Below, piece after piece: positions 14,459-27,322 of a stretch of 64,000 nucleotides of DNA. Source of the stretch: Neelides folsomi (taxonomy: Eukaryota > Arthropoda > Collembola > Neelipleona > Neelidae); assembly GCA_034687125.1 (NCBI GenBank), contig JAQGBZ010000057.1, positions 124,001 to 188,000 on the forward strand, read 5' to 3'. The translations under genes were made by a program, and so were the position numbers. Every line of letters starts with the position of its first letter. Positions within the stretch are counted from its first letter, which is position 1. The notes under the pieces are model-generated. The model did no database searches, had not been told where the DNA came from, and was given only the letters and a program-made list of their open reading frames with translations.

Positions 14459-14643
14459 CAAATTAAATATATGTAATTGTGAGTTTTCCAGTACGATGAC
14501 CCAATTTGTATTGAAATTTTCCAATTGCAAATTACATTTTAGTTTTAAATAATTAAGTTTGTTCAAGTGGGTAGATATTTATGTTTAATAAATTATAATT
14601 GTACTTAAAAATTTCAGTTTCTTATCGATTTCGGACAATTGCA

Positions 14644-17330
14644 ATGGCGGAGGGAAACGAGAATCAAAACGATACCAACCTTATGAATATTACTGTTAAA
14701 ACTCCAAAGGAATCGCATGCTGTTCAAATCGGGGAGAATGCAACTGTTAAAGAGGTAATAATTAAATTTTAATATATAACTTTAATCAATTCAAGCCATC
14801 GGATGTTAACGAGTCCTTAAATGATTTAATTATTTTTGCAGTTTAGAGTAAAGGTGGCTGAAAAATTCAATGTGGCTGAAGATTTGCTGTGTCTTATATT
14901 TTCTGGTAAAATTTTAAAAGACCACGAAACTCTTGCAAGTCATAAGTTAACTGATGGGTTCGTGGTTCATTTGGTGATAAAATCTTCACCGAGGAATATT
15001 CAAGAACCTACACCTGCCACTTCTCCTCCAAGCAGTAATAATACATCGACGCCGAGTGAGTCTAAATTAACAATTTTCATTCTTTTATTTTTAGCACAAT
15101 TTTTAGACCTTAATTTTTTAATTGATTGAAGTTGAGGGTAGACTTGTGCAAAAATAATATTTGAAATTGGAAAGATCATTACGAAAATATTCGTATTGAA
15201 TTGACAATTACAAATTACATTTATCTTTACCTATATGATTTTTATTTATTGAATAAAATATAGGTTCTTAAATGTAGTTTTGAAATTATAGACGCTGCTC
15301 CAAATGCTGGAGGAATTCCGAATCTATTTTCTGCATTTGGCTTTCCAAACTTGGGGAATTTGAGCGGTGCAGGCGGATTTGCTGAAATGCAGCAAAGATT
15401 TCAAAGCGAATTGATGGCGAATCCCGAAAGTTTACGTCAACTTCTGAACAATCCGTTCGTTCAGAATATGTTAGAGTCTCCCGATTTGATCCGAACGATG
15501 CTGAGTGCCAATCCCGAAATCCAAAATCTCATGGAGGTCTTTACCTTATTTTATATCTTTACATTTTTATTCAATAGGATAATTTCTTTTTGTTTGAGTT
15601 AGAAAATTGAATGAATTGTTTTTTTAATATTTAGAGCAATCCAGAATTGAGTCATGTCCTGAACAATCCAGAGATCCTACGACAGAGCATGCAATTGGCT
15701 CGGAATCCTGCGGCTTTCCAAGAGTTGATGCGAACGCAAGATAGAGCTTTGTCAAACCTTGAGTCTCTTCCTGGAGGCTACAATGCGCTTCAAAGAATGT
15801 ATAGAGATATTCAGGAGCCGATGCTCAACGCCGTCCAAGAGAGGTTCGCCAATTACCATTATTTTCAATATAAAATTAAAACTGCACATCATTAGACCTT
15901 AATTTTTCAAATGATGATCATTTAAGGGTCGAATTTGTGCTAAATTAAACATTCACAAATGTACATTTCATTACGATAAATTTGACTTAAAACCTTAATC
16001 CTTTCGTATTGGATTTTGCAGGTGTAAATCACAAATACTTTTCTGACCATTCAATTATTGTTTTCTTTAAAATATTTTTTATTGAATTGGCAGGTTGGCC
16101 GGGAATCCATTTGCTGGTTTAGTGAATAATGGTGGGAATGGTAATCCCCAACAAGGGGTAGAAAATCGAGATCCCCTTCCAAACCCATGGGCTCCTCCAC
16201 AACCCACCAATACGACCAACACTGTGACGACGGCTAACACTCCGAGCGGAAATCAAAATGGAACCCAACAGGCCCCATCCGGCGGAGCGATGCCTGGAGG
16301 AATGAACAACATGTTGCAACAGATGATGTCGAACTCTTCGATAATGAATTCGCTTCTCAATACGCCCTACACACAGTCGCTTCTTGAGCAGTTGGCTTCA
16401 GATCCCAACATGGCTCAAAATATCCTTGGGTCGAGCCCGGGTTTTGCTAACAACCCTGCTATGCAAGAACATATGAGGAACATGACACCAACGTTGCTGG
16501 CTCAACTCCGTGATCCGGACTTTCAACAAGTTTTGACGAACCCAGCTGCTCTCCAAGCAATCATTCAGATACAGAATGGAATTGAACAATTGAGAGTCGC
16601 AGCGCCAAATTTCGCCAATAGGTATGAGTAACGTATTAATTTAAAAGTGAAATTAACTTTAAAATTATGAGTTTCTTATATTGCATCGAGAGACTAATTA
16701 ATTGAAACATTGTAATTTTTAGCCTTGGATTTGGAAATATCCCATCGTTTACCACACCAGCTCAAGCACCTCCACCAAGTTCTGGAACACCTACTTCAGG
16801 AATGGGAGGAACTGAAAGTGGAACTCCGGCACCTCCAAATGCTAATGCTCCTCCTAATCCGATTCCAGGATCTCTTGGCTCTTTGAACCCTGAGACTCTT
16901 AACCAGTTTCTTTCTACTATGGTAAGACCTCTTTTCATAATCATATTGTTTAGTGCAGTATAATGATGAAACAGTATTTCACAGAAAATTCATGATTTAA
17001 TTTCATACTTTCGTTCTCCTGAATCAAAAATTAAAAGATTTGAATATTAATAATTTAATAGTTTCTCATATTAGTTTTTGCATTTTACAGATATCCTCGC
17101 TGGCACAGAATGAAAACGGGGGAGGTCTTGGGAATCTTGCTGGAGCTTTTGGCGGATTGGGAAACAACCAAAATCAAGCCCCTCCAGAAGAGAGATATCG
17201 AACGCAGTTGGAACAACTTGCTGGAATGGGATTTGGAAATAGAGAAGCGAACATTCAAGCCCTTATTGCCACGTTTGGGGATGTGAATGCAGCCGTGGAG
17301 CGTCTCCTGCAAAATTTCCCACAATCCTAA
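14644..17330 (+). CDS. UBQLN: Ubiquilin (UBL-UBA proteasome shuttle factor)
   Basis: Complete seven-exon gene: 14644-14754, 14842-15055, 15292-15536, 15635-15843, 16094-16621, 16723-16921 and 17091-17330, giving 581 residues, the usual ubiquilin size. Order: ubiquitin-like domain (about 16-88), a linker, STI1-type repeats rich in NP, M and L (for example [13 protein letters not shown] and NPEILRQ in exons 3-4, then the AGNPFAGL stretch), Asn/Gln/Pro/Gly-rich low-complexity linkers, a second STI1 region (about 350-430), and a C-terminal UBA domain (about 537-579, with [16 protein letters not shown]). Ubiquilins carry ubiquitylated clients to the proteasome through the UBL and UBA ends; the STI1 repeats hold hydrophobic and transmembrane segments of clients in the cytosol. 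ATG 14644 is chosen because the UBL follows directly. The exon-3 donor (GTCTTT) is weak, but phase and protein match support it. Confidence 0.97.
15094..15149 (+). repeat. Short foldback repeat, copy 2 (ubiquilin intron 2)
   Basis: A 56-bp sequence with the ends GCACAA and TTGTGC, an internal TAGACCTTAA and a matching GAGGGTAGAC right arm. It has the same layout as the copies at 14403 and 15884 and is more diverged in its right arm. Confidence 0.65.
15884..15940 (+). repeat. Short foldback repeat, copy 3 (ubiquilin intron 4)
   Basis: A 57-bp sequence, GCACA...TTAGACCTTAA...TTTAAGGGTC...TTGTGC. It is the closest relative of copy 1 at 14403-14458 and has the same orientation. Confidence 0.65.
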
Positions 17331-18562
17331 TTCGTAAAAATGAGAAATTTTAATAACTTAAAAATTTAATATTAAAATATGATTGGATTACTTTGCTAAA
17401 AAAACATTAAAGTAATAATGAATAAAATAAATAATAGAATTTATCCAATGATGATTCACCACGACTAGTTGAACGTGGATAAAATCTTTTACAATTAAAA
17501 TTAAGAATGAAAAAGATAGAGACATGGATCTGGAGACTTTGTTTCAATTCTTGAATAATATCTCTCTAAATACATCATCTGTTGATTGAGTTCAGACTAG
17601 GAGAAATTTTAAGAATAAAATTTTCTTATCAAAGTCACGATCGATTTATATCAATAAAAGATAATATTTAACCAAATGAAGACGTAGTGGAAAATTAAAT
17701 GTAAATGATCTTGTATGGAAGTGTAATAAGTTTAAATTTTATCACCAATTAATTTCATTTAATTCAGTTTCTCTTTTAGCTGAATATTTGTGCTAATTAA
17801 GCTTAAGTTTAATTCCGTTAATTATATAAAAATGGTAATGTTCATTTAAAATATTCATTAATTTTTAAACATATTATATTGATGTTATGTTCTGTCACTT
17901 TTATTTAAGTTTAGCGCTAGCGAGAAGATTTTTCCGATTTATTTATCTTTTAATATTTATTGTCTAATAGTTGATTCTTAAAAATTTTTAATTAATCATA
18001 TGATAATATAATAAATTGCTTGTTACTTTTACATTAGAATATATACACTTTAGAGTTTGTACAATGCACGCGTTGCAAAGAAAGGCATTATGTGCTAGTT
18101 TATGAGTTTTGCAATTGAAATAATTTTTCTAATGTGACCTTCTTGTTGGAATTTGTATGAATTTCCTCCCCATTTCCATTTTCTCTAAGCCTGTTAATGA
18201 AGTTAATGAAGTTTTAGTTAAACGAGAGTGTTTAATTTTTTAATTAGTCGTTCTGGCTTAAGGATTTAATTGTATTTATCAGCATCGACAAGTATTGAAA
18301 AATAAATACACAATTTATTTTCTCTCTCACAATTTTACATATTTATTTTTCGAAAAGTGTTGGGGAAATCATGATATCATAAACATGCAAAAAGTTAACA
18401 ATAAGGACTGTTAAATAACATACAAATAAATTATATCGCGTATCGAGATAATAAATAAATTCTATTCTAGGTACAAAATTAACAATTTAAGACAATAATG
18501 CAAGTAAAATAAAATTTTAGCTTAATATTTTATAAATCATTGTTTACAATTGTAGTATTGTA
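17331..18562. other. Convergent intergenic region between ubiquilin and the ZIP transporter
   Basis: Holds the 3' ends of both genes. AATAAA at 17421-17426 is a good polyadenylation signal for ubiquilin. An AATAAA on the minus strand (plus-strand bases 18342-18347) could serve the ZIP gene. Nothing else recognised. Confidence 0.55.
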
Positions 18563-19902
18563 TTACGAGTCAGGGAAGAGGAATATAACTCCACATATGA
18601 CGGAGAAACCAAGTATGAATGAGATAAGTTTCGGTAAGTGAAGATGCCCGGATCGAAATTCATTCGGGAGAACCTCCAAGAAAGTGACATACAAAAATGT
18701 TCCAGCAGCCATTCCTTGAAGAGATCCAACAATTAGCGACCCATTCAACGTTTTTAGACTGGTCAGAAAAAGTCCTAGTCCAATTCCCAGTGGGGACGTG
18801 ATGGCAAAAAACGATCCAGCCAAATAAGACTTGATTGACCCAAGTGGAGATTGAACGAGAGTAAGGCCAAGACTAAAGGCAATGACTATCTTGTGGATTA
18901 CTAATGCACCTGTGATCTGTAAAAGCATTGATAAATTCAATTACATTACATTAAATAATATATCAATAATGATTCAATAATAAGGAATTCTCACTAAATA
19001 ATATTTAACCTGAAGAACATTTTCTTGAGTACTTTGAACACCAATTGCAATTCCTTCGAATGTGGAATGAATTGATAAAGCAATGATCATGGCGACTGCT
19101 CTGATTGCATGATTTTGTTCATGATTGACAATTCCACTTGGTGCTTCTTGATCTGTAATCAGAGAGTTGCGTCCGTCGTTCGCGTCATTTGCAAAGGCTG
19201 GTAATGAATTTCTCCTGTGTCTGATGAAGTTCCTTTCTCTAATGTCTGAGATGATTTGCTCAATGGTGAGTAAAAGGAAGAAGCCCATAGCTAATCATTT
19301 AAAATTATTGTTATTATTAAATAATAATAAATATTGCATAGTTCTTATAAATATTTAAAATCGTAGCTTACCAATGGTGAATTCTGCGTAAGGAAATTTT
19401 TGAGTTGGGTCGATAATTTTGAGCGCCTTTGGAAAAATAAAGATTTTAATTGCAATTGAAATAAAAAATTACAATGATATTAATGCAATCTTATAAAAAT
19501 AAGTAAAAGTTTTTGATAGTGTTTTGACATTATCTACTTGTTGGTGTTGTGAATATAAAAAGTTACAATTTACCTCTTCTATACTTTCTTTGACATCCGG
19601 AAAAAGATGCAGAAGACATGTGCCTAAGAATATTCCAGCAGCAAAACAATTTAGTATGCTCACCGTTGTTGCATATCTAAAAATCCAAATTATAATAATT
19701 AATAATTTTAAAATTAACAATAATATTCTAAATGTACACAGTTATATAACTCACGACGTTGATCAATTTACCTTTGTGTGTGAAATATATCAATCCCACG
19801 TTGTTCCGCACTTGATGCGAATTTCATAGGAACGAAAACCCCAAAGAGCACGAGGAGGAAGAGGGAAAGCATCACAATTTCTTTTAATGAATTCAAATCC
19901 AT
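18563..19902 (-). CDS. ZIP-family (SLC39A1/2/3-like) zinc transporter
   Basis: Complete five-exon gene read right to left: 19772-19902, 19574-19676, 19372-19426, 19010-19290 and 18563-18916, giving 307 residues. ATG at 19902 opens a hydrophobic first segment. Exon 2 carries the typical helix with LNCFAAGIFLGTCLLHLFPD. Exon 4 has HSTFEGIAIG (His at about 171) and exon 5 HKIVIAFSLG (His at about 198), the metal-binding helix pair of ZIP proteins. The HK pair is, as I recall, also seen in vertebrate ZIP1-3, which favours that subfamily. Members move zinc, sometimes other divalent metals, into the cytosol across the plasma membrane. The cytoplasmic loop between helices 3 and 4 is charged and Ser/Asn-rich, with only a few His and no His-rich cluster. 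It ends tail to tail with ubiquilin. Confidence 0.95.
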
Positions 19903-22900
19903 TTTCTTTGGTTTGATTCAATTTCAGTCTTTAATAAAGTTTATGAATTAACTAACGATCAATTGGGTTTCACTAATGTTTATTTTTTAGAACAATTGGA
20001 ATGATTTTTCTAGCGGTATACTATTAGGCATGTTCTATTTATTATCACAAGGCAATGTTTTAAAGAGAGTCAATGTGAATATTAAAAAGTTGAAGGAGAT
20101 GAGAGGATTATGAACTCATTTCCTTTCCACTTCTTCCGTCGTTTTGATAAGGGAGTTGGAATAATAAACATTGATGGACAAATGACACCTTGAGCTCTCA
20201 CCAAAGTTGTTACTAATATTTGTCATATACGAATTCTTATGCCACACTGATACTACGCACACTGAAACTTGAATGAATGAGTCAATATCTCAATTTAAAC
20301 AGTGTTTGTATGACTCACACGATTAGACACCCTTCTCAGAATTCACTCTATGCTTAAGGTTTATAAACCATTTTTAAAAAATATATTAAGATAGATAAAA
20401 ATATCACTTTTGGTATTTACTATAAAGGATTTACGTTCAACGCCCCAATGATAATTGAGATAAATGATTTGATCCATTTATTGAGAAGAACTAATTGATT
20501 TATTTTCTGATTCATTTCAGTTCAAATCAGTTATTTCCTGCATTTGATAAACTAAATGTCAATAAATTAAATATTACACACAAAAAAAATTATGACTTTA
20601 ATCACGCTTTAATCGTAATAAAGTTAATATATGTATATTATATGTATTATTTGTAATAAAATATCAATTATTTAAGCAAACAAATAAATAGCACTTTATC
20701 ACTAATATCAGATTATATCATATTGTATTTCGGTATACTTAAATATTATTTTATCCAAATAAAATGTAAAGGATTTGGACTTGTTAACAGCCTAATAAAT
20801 GTTTAAAAAATTCCATTATGGAATATTACAAAATTACAAGGAATGACATAATCTTATAAACAACAACACTAGCAATATATGTATGTAATACGAAATAACA
20901 CTAAATCAATAACTAAATCCACTGATATTTAATTAACCTGATAGATACTTCAGTCTGTGAGCAATTTAGCAGTTAAATGGAACTTCAAAAACAAAAAAAA
21001 ATGTAATTCAAATTGAAGCACCACATGATTTAAAGGATAAATGACCTTCTTGCAGTGTTGCAGTCGAAAACATTTCCGCCTTTTGATTCTCCACCCCTCT
21101 AGTATTTATTTACAAATATACATGTGTAGTTATAATAGAGTTCATAGTTCTTTGCCTCAAGCTCTCCCAAACTATTACTTCATAAAGATGAACATTCCTA
21201 TACAAAAGGCTATACATATACAAAAGATAAACTACATGTGTGAATCTACTCTTCTGCTTCGTCCCAAATAACAGTCATTAAAGGACATGCTAAAACTGGT
21301 TCACTGTGAGTTTCTGTTGTCTGTGTTGAATAAATGTCACATTTTTACATCTGACTGCATTCCATGATATATGAATAAATTCTATTAAATCTTGATTTTC
21401 CTTATTATACCATGTGACCCAAGTGTTACGCTTTCATAGGCCCATGAACGTTTCGTAATATTTCTATTCTATTTTAATTATAAAACTAATCCCCTTTGTT
21501 CTACACTTAATACACAAAATTAAATGAACAATAAATAAAATTCAATTAATGATCAATCAAAAAGTACAAAAATCTTAAAAATTGTGCATTAAAATCTAAA
21601 TTGAATTTTACTCACAAAAAGAAAAAAATCTTAAAAAAGTTCAGAAGAAATCTAATAAATTTTAATATAAAAAGTTTAGCAAAGAATTAAATTAAATTGA
21701 AATTAAATCCTAATCATATTGAAATTAAATCTAAATCAAATTGAATCAAATCGTAATCAAAAATCAAAATCATCAAAATCAAACCGAATCCCAATCAAAA
21801 GTTCTCACTTTCCATGAAAAAATTCTTCCTTACCTTTCCAGACATTTTTCTCAGAATCTTCCCAGAACCTTTTCACAATCTTAAATTTAATTACAGAAAG
21901 ATAATTTTAATCACAACCAAATGATTTGACTATAATTAATCATGAATTATTCCAAATTTTATGATCAAACCGAAAATAATCAAAATGTTAAATTCCCTCT
22001 CAATTACTCGCAAATTGTTGATCAACGTGTTCAACAATTTAAGAAGAAGAGTGGAATTATGCCTTGAACAAAACGGTGGACTCTTTGAGCACCTACTATA
22101 AGACTATATGTCGCTATTGCTATCTTTCTAATGTTCCCTATGAAAGCGTAACACTTGGGTCTCTCTGTATATACAAAAGCAACATTTTTATAAAAATGCT
22201 AAATGTAAGTTTTAAATTACGTCGAGTTTTAACTCACAACTGTTAATGTATGCATAAGCTGAAATGCTTAGCAAGGACCATAATGTTAATTTGATATAAT
22301 TTAATAATGAACAACGAAAGTTCATAAATGAGTTTCAACCTTTCAATGCTTAAAATTATTTTCTAAATTGATTCATAACATACTTACATGCAATACATAC
22401 ATAAATGCATCTAATATACAAAGACATACTTTACATAGGCATATAGCTTTTTATAATACCATATTATATTGAAACTTCTAATCATCCATTGTTCATTAAT
22501 TCATGATATATAATAAATCAACATATTAGAAATTATGATGGTAAATTATTACAATTAGGATATGCTAAAACTCTAACCATTGAACGGCCATTCATTAATG
22601 AATAGGAAAGATAGCAAAATTCAATGCCAAATATTTTGTCCTCTTCACTTACAAAAACCTTGAGCGCTATGTGTAAAGTAATGAGATTTAAACACGATAA
22701 AGGTCTTTTATATCTATTTGTACTATATATGATTGACATCCTCCTGTAAAATAATAGAATAAACCAAATCAAAACACGATATTGTACATAGCACATACCT
22801 ACATAATTACAATTACTTACCATTCCTATGAATTCACATTATGATGTAGGTAAGTCTAATTATTAAATACAAATTTAATTACTAAACCTTAACAGACCTT

Positions 22901-23099
22901 TCATTTTACACAAAATCCACTCGTTTTAAAATTACAACGAGGATTTGCAATATAAAATAAAATATATTACATAATAAAACACATGATGATAGTTATAAGA
23001 CTACTGATTGTACAAATCCATTGAATGTTTTGTTCTGGCCACATGAGACCTGACGCTGAAAATTACATCAGCAGAGCATTCATGATTTGAGGAAGCATT
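19903..23099. other. Intergenic region between the ZIP and CHK-kinase genes, with one repeat element
   Basis: Upstream DNA shared by two divergently transcribed genes. Apart from the element at 21416-22161 I see only AT-rich DNA with short chance open frames. No promoter motif was clear enough to place. Confidence 0.5.
21416..22161. mobile_element. Putative non-autonomous DNA transposon with 25-bp terminal inverted repeats
   Basis: The 25 bases at 21416-21440 (GACCCAAGTGTTACGCTTTC...) recur as an exact reverse complement at 22137-22161, so the ends are perfect inverted repeats 746 bp apart. The interior is AT-rich, including an A/T/C-biased stretch with repeated AATCAAA words (about 21700-21800), and has no long open frame. 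I could not identify a clear target-site duplication, so the superfamily is open. Confidence 0.6.
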
Positions 23100-23432
23100 T
23101 AAGTGGGCGTTTTTCGTCCCCCAATTTCCACTCCAAGTCTCATGGTCATTTTTTCGCTCATTTCATCCAACGACCAACTCTTCATTCCCTTTTTAACTCT
23201 CGGCTCTGAAGCTACGGTAAGATTTGCATTCACTTTTGATAATGAATTTATTCTCTATATTAATCGTGCATATTACTGATTTACATTTATTTATCTTCAC
23301 AGATAACACCTTTTATATTTACATTCTTTTTTATATAAACATAAATTCATCAAAAATAAACGTTTTGTACTTTTAGCTTACGATTAGTTAATTTTTTAAT
23401 TTTGTTTAGAAATTGGATACAAAGAAGTTGAA
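23100..23432 (+). promoter_or_regulatory. Probable 5' UTR exons of the CHK kinase-like gene
   Basis: A pyrimidine-rich stretch ends at a strong donor (GCTACG then GTAAGA, donor at 23217). A good acceptor (GTTTAG) ends at 23409, and 23 untranslated bases then lead to the start codon at 23433. The left edge of the first exon and the promoter are not defined. Confidence 0.5.
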
Positions 23433-24855
23433 ATGGAGTCAAAAGAAGAAGCGCCACCAGTTCAAATGCCACCAGTAGAAGAACCGCCAAAAATTGAAGA
23501 TGTCGTTACCCCGAACGTCATCAAAAAGATCGTGTCTGACTATGACGACTCTTACGAAGCTATCAGTCATACGGCTGTCCCAGGAACTGAAATCGGAGAC
23601 AATTACATGTCAATCATGTACGCCGTCGACATTCAAATTAAAAAGAAAGGAAGCGACGATGAGCCGAAGACTCTTGCAATCATGTTAAAAACAATGCCAA
23701 GAAATGAAATGCGGATTCAAATGATCAACGATTGTTTGGCATTTGTGAAAGAACAGGCAATGTACGATGAAGTATTCCGAGATTTTGTCAATTTCCAGAA
23801 GAGTAAGGGAATTTCTGGAGATGAAATTTACCAAGGATGGCCAAAATGCTATTCGACTTATTCAGACCAAAAGACGGATTACCTGGCTATGCAAAATCTT
23901 CGTCCAGATGGGTGCTAATAACTTAACCATACATTAAAATTATCGTAATTAACATAATTACCCACTATTATTAGGAATTATAATGGATGAATATATTTCT
24001 ATAAAACAAAGGTATAAGATGGTGAATCGAGCAGTTGGCCTTGATTTCAACCATGGACGTGTCGTTATGAAGGAGCTTGCAAAATTCCATGCAGTTTCTT
24101 ACGCCATGTATGGAGGAGACTTTGATGCTATTATGAAGAAATATCCATATCTTCTTGAGAAAATGTTCGACAACCCGGAAGTGATCGATCCAAAGAAAGA
24201 ATTGTGGATAAAAGGCTCTTTTGAAATGTTGGCTGGAGCTCTCGAAAATGCCGGTCATGGAACTGAAGCAGAAACTGTTAGAGGTTTAGGTAAACCCGCT
24301 ATTTGGCCCACAATGGCTAGTCTTGTAGCCCAGAACGTTCCCAAATCAGTCGTGACACACGGAGATTGCTGGACCAATAATTTGCTTTTCCGATATGACG
24401 AGGAAAATAACATCGTTGGACAAAAATTCATTGACTTTCAAATAACGCGGACCACTTCACGGACCATTGACCTCAATTATTTCATGCATACAAGCCTTCA
24501 AATCCCTGTTTTGAATGATCGAGAAGAGGAACTTTTGAAAATCTATTACGATCAATTCAACCAGGAGTTGGACAGACTTGATGGTCATAAATTGGAAGAG
24601 AGCTTTGAGGATTTCATGGCCGAGTATAATAGGAATAGAATGTTCGGAGTGTTGATGGGTTGCATGTTGGCCCCAATTTTGGCAGCTGCAAAAGAAGATG
24701 CGATCGACATGGAGAACATTGATCCGGATATATTTGAGAAGACGGATAAAAACCCAATGGAGGGATTTGAGAATATGTATAAAGGAGGGAAATTGGTCGT
24801 AAAAGTGTTGAATATTCTTCACAAACAGTTACCTCTTTGTACTCTCACATTTTAA
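23433..24855 (+). CDS. CHK / ecdysteroid-kinase-like (EcKinase) protein
   Basis: Two coding exons, 23433-23911 and 24012-24855, giving 440 residues, a normal size for the family. The first exon stays open to a stop at 23916-23918, but the donor GG/GTGCTA and the acceptor AAAG/G at 24012 restore the expected LRPDGYKMVNR junction in phase. The catalytic motifs are present: HGDCWTNN at about 276-283 (Brenner-type loop) and DFQ at about 301-303 (metal binding). The segment ELAKFHAVSYAM is typical of the family. These are cytosolic kinases with an aminoglycoside-phosphotransferase-like fold; some insect members phosphorylate ecdysteroids and others are linked to detoxification. The substrate cannot be read from sequence. 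The first about 30 residues are rich in Pro and Glu. An ATTAAA at 24885-24890 is a likely polyadenylation signal. Confidence 0.92.
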
Positions 24856-25273
24856 TTACCAAACACCATACATTACCATTAATTATTAAATTGGGAACTT
24901 TGTAATGAAATGAAATAATATGTATAAATCATACACACTGTATTATACATTGTTAACATAATAATACTCTATATTGTATACTTTATAATTCTAATTTAAA
25001 ATTAATTCAATTTATCTCCATTTTGTAATATACTGATTATGTATAATTTGAACATCGTAATTTTTAAACAATAATAATAAATAATAAAATAGTGGTGTAA
25101 ATTGCAATTATGAAATAACTACAATTAATTAGCACATTAATCGCAAAATAAATAAATATTTTTAATTGACACTTAAACGAGATTTATTTTCATTTTTGCG
25201 ATCACGCATTACGAAATCAATGTATAATACTTATTTACAAAATGCTTTAATTTGTGTATTTTAATTAAAAATA
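24856..25273. other. Intergenic, AT-rich, between convergent genes
   Basis: Contains the 3' ends of the CHK-kinase gene and the Ly6-like gene. No other feature is visible. Confidence 0.5.
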
Positions 25274-25969
25274 CTATTTATAATATATTAAACATGTGGA
25301 ATAAAAAGAAAGAAAAGACAAAAGAATCGAGTTTTTTAAACTTCTTGGATTTTCAGAACCACTGACATAAAGAATTCTTCCTTCTTCAGGTCTTAGCCCA
25401 CCGCCAACTCCTGGCTCTATAAAAATATATTATTAATTTTGGTAATTTCTATTAAAAAAATTAATTATATACCAGTTGCAGTTCCGTTGTTACATAAATG
25501 AAATTGGCATGATCTATGGTAAGCGGTGTATAGCGAATTTGTTTCAACGTTGTTTTCGTGTATTGGCCTCTTTCTTGAACATCCTCGACTAAACAATTTA
25601 ACTTCACCTGTCAATTTTAAATACATATAAGTATTGATTCATTAATTTTTGTAAAAATTCCAACCCAAACCTGGAATGTTGGTGAGCTCGAGTCTGTAAA
25701 TTGTGCACCATCCTGAGTCACCACAATCAGTCGAAATTATTCCAGAATTCACACTTTCTGGATTTTCTAAACAAGTTTGGTCATCCAATGTTGTTTGACA
25801 CGCAAAGCAACTGAAGCCTATAAAAAAGGAATAATTTTATTAAAGTTAATTTTTAGAATTTACTAAATAAATTATATAATTGTTTAAACTTTTAAAATGA
25901 ATATTTACCTTCAATTTGTATATTTTTTACGCTAATAAAAATTAAAATAAAACATATTTTGAAAAGCAT
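25274..25969 (-). CDS. Secreted Ly6/uPAR-type three-finger protein
   Basis: Four exons read right to left, none long enough to appear as an obvious open frame: 25909-25969, 25671-25817, 25473-25607 and 25274-25416, giving 161 residues. Exon 1 encodes a hydrophobic signal peptide (MLFKICFILIFISV). Exons 2-3 encode a Cys-rich domain with a C-x2-C start (SCFACQ), eight cysteines in all, and a closing CN pair (HLCNN), the pattern of Ly6/three-finger proteins such as insect quiver/sleepless relatives. The last about 19 residues are hydrophobic (ILLSFLSFY), which fits a signal for a GPI anchor. All three introns are phase 1, typical of extracellular modules. Insect relatives tune ion channels, receptors or septate junctions at the cell surface; which role applies here is unknown. 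Confidence 0.75.
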
Positions 25970-27322
25970 TGTTGAAATTAATGAGAAAATTCCTAAAAAT
26001 GAGAAAATTTTTTCTTAGTATTTAGAAATTGATCCTGGATATTATTGAATTGGTCGTAGTCGCAGGTTAGTTGTTATCTAAATTGACAGAAGATATGCGT
26101 TTTTATTAACAGATAAATGGATATTAGATTTGTTGGTGACTATGCAAGTAAAAATTTATTCATCAATAGCAATACATTATCATTCCTTTCTATACCCATT
26201 TATCTTTACATGACGAATATAATTTAATGTTAAACTTTTATTACTAAATTACTATTCAAAAACATTAGGTGTAAAATTTCACATATATACCAATACTATT
26301 AGAATTATTGGTAATTTCACTGTTCTCATTAATTAAAATTATATCCGAATATAGATTTCGATTAATGTAAATACTTTAATTGGTTATGTCATGATTGATG
26401 AATCGTAATCGATTAGAACAATTTTACAATTTAATTCTTTTTTGTCTTATTATTTATACTAATGAACATATTATGTTATTTCAAAAATCTGGGATATTTC
26501 ATTTTATAGAACATTTTTGGTAAACACCAAAATGAATTGTACGATATAATTTTTCTTATTAATTATTAAATACACACATGATCGTTAACTTAAGTATTAA
26601 TAGGGCCCTCGACCTTTAAAGAACCTAATTATTAATAATTTTCTAAATGTAAGTGTACAAAAATTACATTTGTCCATATACTCAACATATACTATAAACG
26701 AATAATATTTAAAAATCAATGTTTTTTACTTTTATTTTAATATTTACATGTTCATATATTTAACATGTAATATAACCCATTCAATTCCATTTTTATGTAC
26801 AAGTGTGATATGTCCCATTCAAAGTAAATTAAGTATTTGAATACAAATACTAATTTGTTCTAAATTACGAAATTAAATTATTTAGTGTTAACTATAACTT
26901 ACTATAATTGTGGTTATTTTTTAAACGTTCCTTCGTAATATTTTTAAATTGCACGTAAGTTGGCATTCTAACAATTTTCAAGTATATTTAAATTCTTTAT
27001 ATTTATAATTGATATTACCTAATGGCACAAAATATTTACACTTGTTTTTCATATATTCTGACTTTTACAACTCCCTTGAAGTATGTAATATTGTATGAAG
27101 TACTGATAAAGCTACCTTGTATGTATGTATATTGGGAGATTGTGATGTTACCACCACAGCCGCGCAGGCCTAGAGGCCCATTGCAGTCTGTCTCAGCCTA
27201 TTTACAAGCATTTCTTTACTCCGTATGGCACACATTATCAATATTAGATTGATGTGTGTTTCCAGTGGAGAGAAATTTACGCTATTGGTATTAGACTAAT
27301 TTGTATGCTTCCATGGGGATAC

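Noticed and set aside
16119-16944. Minus-strand open frames across ubiquilin exons 5-6
   Set aside because: Shadows of the ubiquilin coding frame with no recognisable content.
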